DNA of 64,000 bases, from assembly GCA_036346375.1 (NCBI GenBank), contig CM070501.1, forward strand, positions 32,570,539-32,634,538, written 5' to 3'. Within the stretch, counting starts at the first letter, position 1. The number at the start of each line of letters is the position of its first letter. Positions 1 through 10,291 of this stretch are shown here, piece by piece. Under the pieces are notes generated by a model that made no database searches, was not told where the DNA came from, and was given only the letters and a program-made list of their open reading frames with translations. Source of the stretch: Guadua angustifolia. Its lineage: Eukaryota; Streptophyta; Magnoliopsida; Poales; Poaceae. The position numbers were made by a program, and so were the translations under genes.

Positions 1-1270
1 CTCATCTTTCCTTCTTTTCTTTTCTTCCTTGCCACCCTACCTCTTCGCTTTCCCCTCTCGGCCTTTGGTCCTCTCTCGCTCTGCCTCCCCCACCGATTCG
101 CCTCCCTCATCGTCCCTGCCTCTCTTGCCCTGGCATCTCCTCTTCCGGCCAAGCCTCCCCCTTAACCTCCTTCACCTTGCCCCCCTTCCTATCCACCCCC
201 ATCACTTCCCGCCTCCCTTACCCCTGCCACCCTTACTGCCTCCACCCCCTTCACTCATAGCCCCCCTTGTCCCCTTAGCCTCCCCTTCCAGAGTCGAACA
301 TCGGCGCAAGCACGTGAGCTTTGCCACGAGCGAACTCACGTCGACCACGAGTGTGGCCAGGCGTTGGCCACAGGTGCAGGTGTTGGCACGGTCGTGGGCA
401 CAGGTAACCCTCCGCCTCGTCCTCTCCCCCACCTCCTTGCCGAGGACCTGTGTGCTCTACTGTGAGCCCACAGTAGATCCGTTGTGCGAGCCCACAGTAG
501 ATCCATTGTGCTGCTTTGTGCTCCCTCTTGCCGCTGTGCCCGCAGATGCCGAGCCATACCACCCACTGTGTTTAGCCTGGACAACCGCGTTGTGCCCACA
601 CAGTCCATTTTACCTCATGCCAGACCAGATTTTAGGCTGAGTCATGCCTACTATGCTATGGGGTCGAGCAGAGGAGAGCGCCCGCGCTGCACATCGAGCA
701 ACCGTGCGCGTTGTTTCGTTGAGTCCGAATCCGCATCGCGGTGGGTGAAATCATTACGAAGCCGAGTGCACGCGAGTTTTGAGTCCGAGTTCATGTGGGA
801 TTCCCGTTTCGTATTTCCATATTTGATGACTGGGCTGGGCCGAATTAACTTGTCGTGGCCCAGCACGCGCTTTTCTCCTTCCGTGCAGTCTGGTAGCATT
901 CTCAGTGAAGCCCAAAGAAGGCTAAAACTGGATCGCTAAACAGCGGCAGGTAACCTCGTGATTCGTGCAGCCGAGAGACGTTGCCGGGTGGCATGGCCAA
1001 GCTCAGTATTGAAAAAATTCAATTGTCTTAACCAAAAATCAACAATACTAGTAGGATGGTTAAAAATAAAACCAACACTAGTAGGAAGATATATACAAAA
1101 AAATCAGTAGGAATATCATCAATCAGATAGCAAGTTCGGTGTCCGGTGTTTTCTCTTAAACCGTATTCTGAAATGAAGTAATGAACAAGCATAGCTCTTG
1201 ACGTCTGTTTTTTTTTAAAAAAAAAATTCAAGTCCGGGGCACAAATTCTAAAACCGCTACGAACCATAGC
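1..1270. other. No supported gene; C-rich then AT-rich flank
   Basis: The first ~300 bases are very rich in C and T, so long open frames arise by composition and read as low-complexity Pro/Leu/Ser. I see no domain or splice pattern. A ~24-bp tandem duplication (gagcccacagtagatcc...) lies at about 463-510. From about 1000 the sequence turns AT-rich and probably includes the region downstream of the minus-strand L18a-like gene. Confidence 0.4.
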
Positions 1271-1501
1271 TTACGAGAATCCGAACATAATAGTATGGAG
1301 GCAGCTGTCCCGAATAATAAATACAAGAGAACATCAATGCCGTTTCACTCTAGAATTATAGGTCAAACAACAAATATGAGTGTGCATCAGTCTCCTTCCA
1401 CCCTATCCTCTCAATGCATACATGTACAAATCAGAAGACTCAACAAAGTAGGGGAAGATTGAGAATACATATTAAGCAAACCGCAGATATTCGAAGGCAG
1501 T

Positions 1502-4500
1502 TCACCACACCTCTGCTCCTTTTGTGGCACCAAGCAGGACGGCAATTGCAGCCAGTGAAGCCTGTTTATGGCACAAAAAAGTTCAAATCAAAGTTTGTTA
1601 ACTGTTAGCAGAACAGCCAACTGCCAAGAACCCAAGACTAGTAAATATTACAGGATCGACAATTTCTTTTATCATTTCTGTGTAGTGACTACTGACTAGC
1701 TACATTTGTGTAGTAAAGTTTGTAAAACTGTTAATCGAACAGCCATACAAATGTATCCAGCCTATCATCATTCAGTTGTTGCCAAACTTAGAGCAACAAG
1801 CAATATCAAGATCCGTTTTTCCTCTGTAAACTTAGATTTTTAGAAAACATAAATAGGATGCACAACTATGCAGCTGCACTCAGTCTTTTTATTTGGAATG
1901 TCATCTACTATAGGCGCCAGTGCTGTAATGAAACAGCAGGATACTGCTATTGTATTGTCTTTATGGCTTGTGCATGCACAAACTGTTGAAATGAACCTGA
2001 TAATGCACCTACAATATTATGTTTCTGAAAAAGAAGTGAAAAGATTAAATTCACAAAGGAAACACATAGGTATAGCTGGAAGTAACTTTGAAACTACAGA
2101 GCATTGCAGTGGTAGAAAGGACTTACAGCAATAGTACAAGCAACGTATCCTGGTTTCTCCCTGTAATCATGTACTCGGACGCAGATCAGAACAAAAGCTC
2201 CAATATACCATGGAATAGCAGCAAGGAAGAAGCCAATAATGAACCTTTTCCAAAACAGTAGATACACCAATTCCTCAGGGACCAATCAAAGTTTCTGGAA
2301 TGTAATGCAAAATGATAAATGCTCAGAGAAACTTACAGAAACCAACCCATGCCAAGGCCACAGCATGGAAGACGTCGCATCCTAACAGGCTGTCCTTCAA
2401 CAACAGGTATATAACCTAAGAAACAGCAAACATTATAAAATTAATAAAACAAAGTTAGGAAAACTTCCACTTTAATTTTTCACTTCATTTCTTCCTCAAA
2501 GGAAACTGCAAATAACGTAAAATGCTTCATTGATTAAATTCATTTGAGCATTTCACTACATTCTTAAATCGCCCATTCCTCTTGTGTAGTCCTCTGCAAA
2601 ATTTTGTTGGATTATGTTTTTGCAAAAACAATATCAGACAATAGCACCAAGATGTTCCTTCAGAAGCCTGAACTTTATCAATAGATAACCCATTTACTGT
2701 TCGACCATTTATTTACTTGTTTGTTACTGAATATCAAATTCCTGTTCATTCAATTCAACACATTAGAACACTAAAAAAGTGCCTACAAAAATCAGCCTTC
2801 CTCTATCAACCTCTTCCAAGACACAGCTAATGCCACCGACTGCCATTAGGAAAGAAGTGATGGTCAAATTTGCAACTGAAAAGACTAAGAACCCCTTAAA
2901 GTTTGATCATAGATCTGCAGCACTGTGTGCCTCACACACCAGCAAACAGGCTACCTCTGGAGTGAGAACGATTCTTCATAATGAGCACACACTCCATTTA
3001 GCAGTCACCAACTAACAACTGAAACAGACTGGCGCATGCAACCAACAAATTTGGATACACAGAAGATACCAAGGATATATATATATATATATAGGAAGCC
3101 TTTTCCGTACTCTCGGGAGTACATACTCCCACCTCTCATATACCACTTAAATGAATATTTTATACTCTTTTATCACTTTTGGTACACTCTAATAATAATT
3201 CTAAGATACTCCAATGCGACATGACTAAAAAATTTCATCGAAACCCTTTATTTTTTGCTACATACCCTTTTCTATATGTAAAAAGGAATATATAAACAAA
3301 TTATGCTATAAAAGGTGGACTTTAATGAAATTTTTCGTGGAACCCAATTTGGAGTATCTTATAGTCAGTATTAGAGTATACTCAAAAGGATAAAGAGGTA
3401 TAACAACATCATTTAAACGGTATATTGAAGGTGGAGTACGATACCTGTGAGTATGGAACTATTTTCTATATATATATATATGGAAAATCTGTGCAAACCA
3501 CCAATTCCATGAAAACTCGTGGAAACCACATGTAGAAGTTTGAAAAATTCTCAAAAATTACCATATCAGGGGTGAACCTCTACAACCTGCAAAATTTGAG
3601 TTGAATTTGAAAAACTCAATGCAAAAGATATGAAAGCGACAAAGTCAGCATGAATAGTAATTTTACTGTTTTGGCACTATTCTTTTGCTGTTTGTCTTTT
3701 CATATCTTTCAAATGCGATTGAGTTTCAACTTCAAATTTTGCAGGGTTGTATAGGTTCAACTCCCCTACATATGGTAATTTTTTGAGAATTTTTCAAAAC
3801 TTCTACATGTGGTTTCCACGGAGTTTTCATGGAATTGGTGGTTTGCACAGAATATTTCGCCTATATATATATATATATTGAAAGACAGTACCAAGGCAAA
3901 GTTAGACACCTAAATTCAAGCAACCAAGGACATCCTAATACGACATGTTCTTTCAGAACGCCTCCCCCAAATGTCTAACATGTATTCTAACACCATGTGA
4001 CCATATTTGCATAGATGATAAGCAAATCCCAAATGAAACAATTTCTAAATTAAACATGTCGCCCTTCGTTTAGTATACCATTTTCAAGGCTCATTCTAGT
4101 TAAAAATTTATAAATTAAACATGTCGCCCTTTTGTTTCTTATGCTCCTAACTTCTCCAAAAGCTTGCTGCTTGCCCTAAATCAACATCACGAGACAAATT
4201 CTCCAACAAAAAACAGCCCCCGCCGATCCATCCTATCATACGCGTCAGCCAAGAGCAGCACAGAATCGCATAGCACGACTAGGGTTTCCCGTACCTTGCA
4301 CGGTCTGGTAGCCCTGGGCGTAGTACGGCGCGGCGGCCGAGTAGGTCTGCGGAGGAGGGTAGACAGCGTACGACGCCGGCGGCGGCGGCGGGTAGTGTCG
4401 GAGCCCGGGTGGCGGAGCCGGCTGGGGAATCCGACCGCCGGCTGCGGGAACTCGCCGGAGGCGGACGGGGGCCCGAAAGTGCCGTACTGATGGTGCTGCT

Positions 4501-4585
4501 GCGGCGGCGCCGAGGGCGGGAACCCTGAAGCGGAGGAGGAGGCCGACCGGGCCTTGCCGTCGGCGTCAGGCACCTCGCCGGCCAT
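1502..4585 (-). CDS. 60S ribosomal protein L18a-like membrane protein, frameshift in exon 1
   Basis: Four minus-strand exons: 4585-4295, 2415-2337, 2244-2127 and 1561-1502, ending in TGA. All junctions are GT-AG (for example CAAG/gtac and ttag/GTTAT). The family is the plant L18a-like group: an N-terminal Pro/Tyr/Gln-rich tail (QQHHQYGTFGPP, later PPPPPASYAVYPPPQTYS), then a conserved basic motif RMRRLPCCGLGMGW. Two hydrophobic segments follow (FIIGFFLAAIPWYIGAFVLI and LAAIAVLLGATKG) and a short C-tail ending AEVW. These proteins are named for similarity to ribosomal L18a but look like small two-pass membrane proteins; their role is unclear. The four exons sum to 548 nt. One extra C in the run whose plus-strand copy is gggg at 4424-4427 (about codon 53) would give 549 nt and a normal 182-aa frame. 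As written, the frame breaks there into an Arg-rich tail. The perfect downstream exons suggest a consensus error or a very recent mutation. Intron 1 holds two foldback MITEs. Confidence 0.85.
3094..3466. repeat. Foldback MITE in (TA)n, intron 1 of the L18a-like gene
   Basis: The two ends are diverged inverted copies: left arm ttccgtactctcggga... at about 3106 and right arm ending ...ctgtgagtatggaa at about 3462. Both arms also share a ggtatat / atatacc block. The element sits between TA dinucleotide runs (3078-3093 and 3468-3480), as expected for an insertion into a TA microsatellite. Confidence 0.6.
3482..3861. repeat. Foldback MITE with ~180-bp arms
   Basis: Nearly perfect inverted repeat: the left arm reads ctgtgcaaaccaccaattcc from about 3489, and its reverse complement ends at about 3850. 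The match continues inward through the acatgtagaagttt and tcaaaaattacca blocks to a centre near 3670. It is flanked on both sides by TA microsatellite (3468-3480, 3862-3880). No coding capacity. Confidence 0.75.
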
Positions 4586-5608
4586 GACGCGGTGGGAGGG
4601 AGAGGTTTGCGCGTGTTTGGGGAATTGGGGCGCGGGAGAGAGGCAGAGAGAGAGACGAGGACGACGAGACTTGGAAAGGATTAGTCAGCTCTGTTACGAC
4701 CTTTATTATATTTAGCTCGCTTTGTTAAAAATGGCGTTTGAATAGCGTAACAGTTCCACATGTAATATTTGTAGTAAAATGTAAAATCTCATCAAAATTT
4801 ACAGCTTAAACGCGCTAAATCAAGAACAGCTGAACAGGTAGTAATTAGCACGGTTCTCTACAGTTGTCTTTGAAAAGAACCGTGATAGTTGCAGGTAATA
4901 GCCCAATTAACAAAGGGTTGGGTTTTTCTTTATTTAACATGGTTGAAATGCCACGGAATGAACGATTATTTTCTACGCTACAACCACAATAATATGTTAG
5001 AAACACGTGCAAGATTCTTATTGGCCAAAATCTGAATCTTCTTAGAGGAAAATCTGGAGATTTGATAAGCCGTTCAGCTGAGTCACCTTAGCGGCTAAGT
5101 CATCAGATTCAAGCTGGCGTGTTGAGAGTTGAGACCATAGGCTACACATTTCTTCTAAGCTTTGTAGTACAAGAACAGCGATCTATCACATATGTATTTT
5201 GTTTCAATGGCGTCACGAAGGAAATGCAGTAGAACAACAAATCATAAGGGAAATAGGAAATGTAGAAGAACAACAAATCATTCGAAAAATGCGCTTTCGC
5301 AGTTCAAAGGGTTCGTGTGTTTTCTGAAGAAAAAAAAAGATTTGTTTCAGAATGAACCCAGAAATGACTTGCAATAATAACTTTGTACTGTACAGGAGAA
5401 GAGGCAATACAACTTTCATTATTCTCGTTGATCTCGTCAAACAGTAGCCCCTTACACGTTACAACTAGAGGCCACATCAGCCAATGATTAATTATTCTCT
5501 CTCAATATTGCAGCAAACAAATTATTTAATGTACAGTCAACATACATAGCTGCGAGCCTCTCGAGCTTATCGTGAGTTGACAACAACCAGGAGCACAACT
5601 GGAGCAGC
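4586..5608. other. Intergenic: L18a-like promoter side and ETHE1 3' side
   Basis: Bases 4586-4680 are a GA-rich 5' leader for the minus-strand L18a-like gene. An AT-rich stretch at about 4700-4716 (aaatataataaagg on the minus strand) is a possible TATA region. The rest, up to the ETHE1 stop at 5609, shows no gene; short ORFs there are AT-rich and unsupported. The base composition at 5400-5600 fits an ETHE1 3' UTR. Confidence 0.4.
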
Positions 5609-8600
5609 TCAGACCTTCGATGGTGGATCCTGGATACCGCAGACCAAATTGGCGGGTACAGCTACATCGATCATCTTTGGATAAGCCAAGTTCAAGCCTG
5701 CCCAAGAAGTGAGTAAATAATCAAAGAGATCTTCCATTTAGTGAAGCAAAAAAAAAAGGCATCAGTTTGATAAGTCAGTAGGTATGCTCCAAAAGAACAT
5801 GGGTATCATATACTGATGTACAGAGCTTACTTTCCATAATTGTCTTGAACGTTTCCTACAAAATAACAAGTAACATATAGTTAGGGGAAAACAGATAGTT
5901 GTTACTAGGTGCAAATGACGAATTTCAACCTAATTAGCAAGTACCTTATCCTTCGTTAGTCGGGCATTATAGGCAACCTCCTCTTCAACGGTAGTTACCT
6001 GCAAACAATACAAGTCAAGCACCAGACACCTTGGCTAGCAAACTTTAAGATACTGACTTGCTGAGTATGTTACTTACTGTGAAACCTTTGTAGTCATGGG
6101 CAGGATAAAGCAGGGTATCCTTTGGCAATGTGAAAATCTGATCAAGGAATTGAAACATTTCAGTTTGTTAAACAAACTTCATACCTTCGCTCACGTTTTG
6201 CATGGTATGATACAAAGTTTCATGTACTTGCCTGTGAATGCACCGAGTGATACAACTGCTCAGAACTTCCTCCCTGTACACCACAGAAAAAATAAACTAT
6301 CAAAAGAAAATGATTTTTCTGTGGTTAATCAGAATTTATTAACATGAATTCTCAACTTCCCCATGCAGATAGAAGCCACAGAACTTATGTTTTACTCACA
6401 GACTAGCACTACTGTGGAGCATAACACACACAAAAACTTCTTGTTCGTATCCTCTAAGAAGAATGAAATCCAGTCCCCAATAATTAGCTATATTATCTCT
6501 AGCTTTCAAACACCAGAACACTTGCATTGGATGGCGTTTGCTTAAGATTATGGCTTTTCCGTGTGCTAGATCAGGAATAAGTGACAGTGGTAACCATAAT
6601 ACCTGGAAGTCTGTCCTTCCACATGCACGGATAATTAAGGTATCACCAGTGAAAGCCATCCTTGGTGAAGGTTGATCATCACTATCACCTGTTATATAAG
6701 TCACACAGCCAGCAGTATGGCCAGGAGTAGCTCGCACCTGAAAAGAAAATTTTCATTTCTGCCATCAGAAAATTTATATCTACCAATACTATAAGACAAA
6801 TAATTTGAATGCTGCTTTTTCCATCATTTGGTCACATGTATAGAGGTTCTTATTCATATTTAAATGGCTGTGGATATGATGAAATTGCAACCATTCCTAA
6901 AAACAAAATTTCAATAGAAATAAAGAAAACTTCAGTTTCAGCGATCAATATATCTGCAGAAGTTGATAAAACAGTTGAAAAAACGAATACATTCAATAAT
7001 CCATGCAGCACATCAAACCATATACAAACATTGCCTCATATTGTATGTATAAACCAACTGCAGAATGTTTTTCTGTAAGTCTAAGCTATAACATTGCACA
7101 CTTCTAACTTGAACTGTGTGAGGAACTGTAGATCATCTTACTAACAAGTAATACAGTACAGTTAACATGTAGACATTCCTCTAAAAAAAGTAAATGTTAA
7201 TAACGTTGATGACCTATTGACTTCTACAAACAATCCATGCAGATGACCATATATAACAAAGGATTCCTATAATTGAAAGTGAACAGTTTGTTCATGAAAG
7301 AATGCTTCAAGGATTTCATATTCAAAGACAGTAAAGAGAAAGCTTCGATTGAAAAGGCAGCAACTGTAAATTTTAACATTTCCTTTAACGCAGAGGAGCA
7401 TTTTATAAATTATTGATCCGGACTTCAATATCAACAATTTGTTAAATGCAATAAAAAAGAAGAGCTCAAAAGAGCTAGCTTTAGTATTCGCCATAATTTT
7501 AGGTTAGCTTTTAACATTTGGAGACCCTGGTTCTAACATTAAGTACATAAACCTGTCGTTTTATATACTACTACTAAATAAAAGAAGCAACGCGTAGTCA
7601 GACAGCTTATTAAAATGGGATTTCTACCTCAAGGAAAAGGTTGCCAAAGTATATTTTGTCCCCATGCTCAATAAAATGGTCTGCTTTTGCTCCACTAGCT
7701 TTTGAAATGACAGACTTCACTCCTGGTAGCTTAGTCTGGAAATACATTCCAACAGCTAACCATGTATTACCAAAGAGAACAAAGTGTTGAAACCATGAAA
7801 AGTAATAACAAATCAAAACATCTGGAGCTGCACTTACCTTTATTAATCCTGTTCCAGTGATGTGATCAGCATGCACATGAGTATTCATAGCATAGACGAG
7901 CTTCAATCCCAATTCCTTGATAAGACTGAGATCTCTATCAACAGTCCTGTCAACAGGGTCAATCAACTAATAACACAAAATCAAATTGGTTAGGGGGGAG
8001 ATGGACAAAATGAAAACAAATATAGCTCAAAATCAAATCCATAACAGCAGTATAGCTCCTGCCCCTTTCTTTGTTAAAAAACAGTAGTATAGTTCAAAAT
8101 CAAGTCAGTAAATTCATCTGATCTAGTTAAGTGCTTATCGAGCTAATCTGGTCTGCATTCTCACAGGTCTTTAGTTTTGTAATTTCCTTTATTCCATAGA
8201 TAAGCTCTCAGATAAACATTTTGCACTTGTACTGCACATAATATAGGGTAGAAAGCTCTAAATTTGCTTCATTTTTATTCAATCAATATGATTATTGAAA
8301 ACACACATAAACTGTTCTCTTAAGCCTAACCGTGGGAAATTGGATAAGCCTTTAGATTGATCAGATTTGAAAATGCTGAATTCTTAAACTAAGTAATGAA
8401 ATCAGGCATTGATGTAACTTAACATCAAGTCCAAAATTATAGGAGCCATGTAATCCACCAGAATAATATCAAGTAATTTGATGAGCTTTCATAACTTAAT
8501 ATCTCATCATAAGTGCAGATACCGAATTCAATTAATACAATTACTTTCACTGATCTAATATTTCCGTGACTGATAAAAAAAATCAAGCTGATCATTTATC

Positions 8601-9161
8601 GCCATGGATTATCTGGTCATCCCACGATTCACAGGTAAACCATATATTCTGTTTCAGGCCTATTTTGAGTAATTGCACAACTTATGTTCGTATCTACATT
8701 CTACACTAGTTGAACACATACTGCTGCTACTGTATCCATAAAAGAAGGCTTCTTTCTACCCGATTAACATATAAACCCACGATTCGCCATCCAAACCAGC
8801 CCACGGAGCAAACCCATTCACACCAAAGCAAACCACCCAACCCACCAACAAAGTTACTAGCCCGAACCCAACCCAAGCCAGGAACTTCAGAGCTCACCAC
8901 GGCAGGCTTCTCGGGGTCGCCGACATCGGCGAGGAGGTAGGTGTACGTGGAGCTCTCCTTCTCGAACAGCTGCCTGAAGAGCAGCCTCCTGCCCGCGCAA
9001 GAACCGGTGCTGTACGCCGCCATTGCGAGGGCCGGCAGCAACCGCGAGGGCCGCAAGATCGGCCGGGGGGCACACCAGGCGGCTGCGGCGGCGGGCACGA
9101 ACGATCCGCCAGCGACGGCCAGGTGCGGGATCAGGTGGCGACACAAGCGAAGTGGCACCAT
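5609..9161 (-). CDS. ETHE1: Persulfide dioxygenase ETHE1 homolog, mitochondrial (glyoxalase II-like)
   Basis: Nine minus-strand exons join into a clean 301-aa frame: 9161-8898, 7966-7838, 7735-7628, 6737-6603, 6273-6232, 6137-6078, 5998-5945, 5855-5831 and 5697-5609 (TGA). ETHE1 oxidises glutathione persulfide to sulfite in the mitochondrial matrix, in sulfide and cysteine breakdown. The metallo-beta-lactamase fold signature is present: THVHADH (H118, H120, D122, H123), PGHTAGC (H174) and FTGD (D199). By family knowledge the Fe(II) ligands are the first His of the HxHxDH motif, the PGHT His and the TGD Asp. YPAHDY (H240) and a plant-type C-terminus ending DPPSKV complete it. The Ala/Arg-rich first ~50 residues look like an organelle transit peptide; Met47 (MAAYSTG) could be a second start giving a cytosolic form. 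The intron after exon 5 starts with GC (CAG/gcaagt), a known minor donor type. The gene appears intact. Confidence 0.95.
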
Positions 9162-9800
9162 TGGACCTGCTCGCTATTATACAAGGCGGAGGCGGAGGAG
9201 TAGGAGGTGGTACAAGAGCGGAAGGAATAAACAAAGCAAGGCAAGACTTAATTGTTATCGCGTGGATTTGGATTTGGACGGGGTCGTGGGCCTCCCGGTG
9301 GTTCGGTTCGGGCTGGGAATGAATAAAGAATTGCGCGGAGATGACAGGGACGACGGGATCGGCGAGGCCGTGGGCGCGGAGGTAAACCGGGATGGGATCG
9401 TTGGACGGACGGCGGAGTTGGTGGCGGGCGCAAGGGTTGTGGAGGAAGATGTCGACGGGGATGAGATGTTTCCGCCGCTAACTTCCATGACTTTGGTAGT
9501 TTTATTCCTCCAAAAAATGATTTGGGCGGTTTTTTTTTTCTCTGTGAAACTATATTGGTTCAGATACGAATTTGCACAAAAGCTTGTCAAAAAAGTTGCA
9601 AGCACAGGGATAGCCCATTGCAATTAAAATTTCAAATTTGTATTCAATGGATGCTTTTCTAAAAAAACGAGGTACTAAGTAGTTGGGTGGCTAGCTGCCG
9701 TTTTGTGCAACTTTGCTTCGTACATCATGAATTTTCAAAATTTTATGGTCGACAACAACTCATGTTATGAACACTTAAATTATTTGTTGAACATAAATCG
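9162..9800. promoter_or_regulatory. ETHE1 upstream region
   Basis: GC-rich sequence from 9162 to about 9470 precedes the ETHE1 start and is the expected 5' UTR and core promoter of the minus-strand gene. Overlapping open frames on both strands here are Arg/Pro-rich with no conserved motif, and I treat them as compositional. No clear TATA box was found. From about 9480 the sequence becomes AT-rich without features. Confidence 0.4.
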
Positions 9801-9832
9801 CGAACCATACTGTGCACTATGAAGGTAGTGAC
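9801..9832 (+). repeat. Direct repeat copy 1 (32 bp)
   Basis: The 32-bp segment starting cgaaccatactgtgcac and ending aggtagtgac is repeated without mismatch at 12063-12094, in the same orientation and 2.26 kb away. The interval contains the tandem array and transposon-like sequence. Confidence 0.8.
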
Positions 9833-10212
9833 CGGGTGCGGCAACGTGTTTCGTCACCCGAAGTAGCGTGGTGCAACGTATTGTCGTTCGACCAAAGCGG
9901 GTGCGGCGGTTGTCGCTCACCAAAAGCAGGGTCAACGTGTTGTCGCCGAAAGCAAATGTGGTGCAGCGGTTGTCGCTTCACCAAAAGGCGGGTGCGCTGC
10001 GGTTGTCGCCTCTCCCCGAAAAGCCGTCTGACCAGAGCAGCTGGGTCCGGAGTGTTGTCGTTTCAATCAAAAGCGGGTGCGCGGTTGTCGCCTCTACCAA
10101 AAGCGGGTGCAACGTGTTGTCGCCTCACCAGAGCAGCGGGTCCGAGTGTTGTCGCTTCACCTGAAAAGCGGGTGCGGCGTGTTGTCGCCTCGATCAAAGC
10201 GGGTGCAACGTA
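9830..10212. repeat. Degenerate GC-rich tandem repeat array
   Basis: About ten to twelve imperfect units of roughly 30-40 bp, each containing agcgggtgcg, then cgtgttgtcgcc, then tcaccaaaagc. Units vary by small indels, so every reading frame shows repeating fragments (for example VVAS, KSGC, RLSP). No gene is supported. Related but weaker units (gtgggtgcggcgcag, ttgtcg) recur at about 11160-11270. Confidence 0.7.
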
Positions 10213-10291
10213 AATACAGATGTTGGTGTGACTAGCTTTGGAACCCGCTTGGACAGCCATATGACACTTAAAATATTATAATTAAAGCTCG

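Noticed and set aside
29..640. 203-aa open frame rich in Pro/Leu/Ser
   Set aside because: It lies in C/T-rich sequence, other long frames overlap it on the opposite strand, and it contains no motif or plausible gene structure.
8887..9627. Several overlapping GC-rich open frames around the ETHE1 start
   Set aside because: They overlap exon 1 of ETHE1 or its leader in other frames or on the other strand; only the ETHE1 frame joins to downstream exons and matches a known family.
9830..10212. Possible CRISPR-like or Cys-rich repeat protein
   Set aside because: Units are degenerate, spacers are not unique and uniform, the frame shifts from unit to unit, and the genome is a plant.
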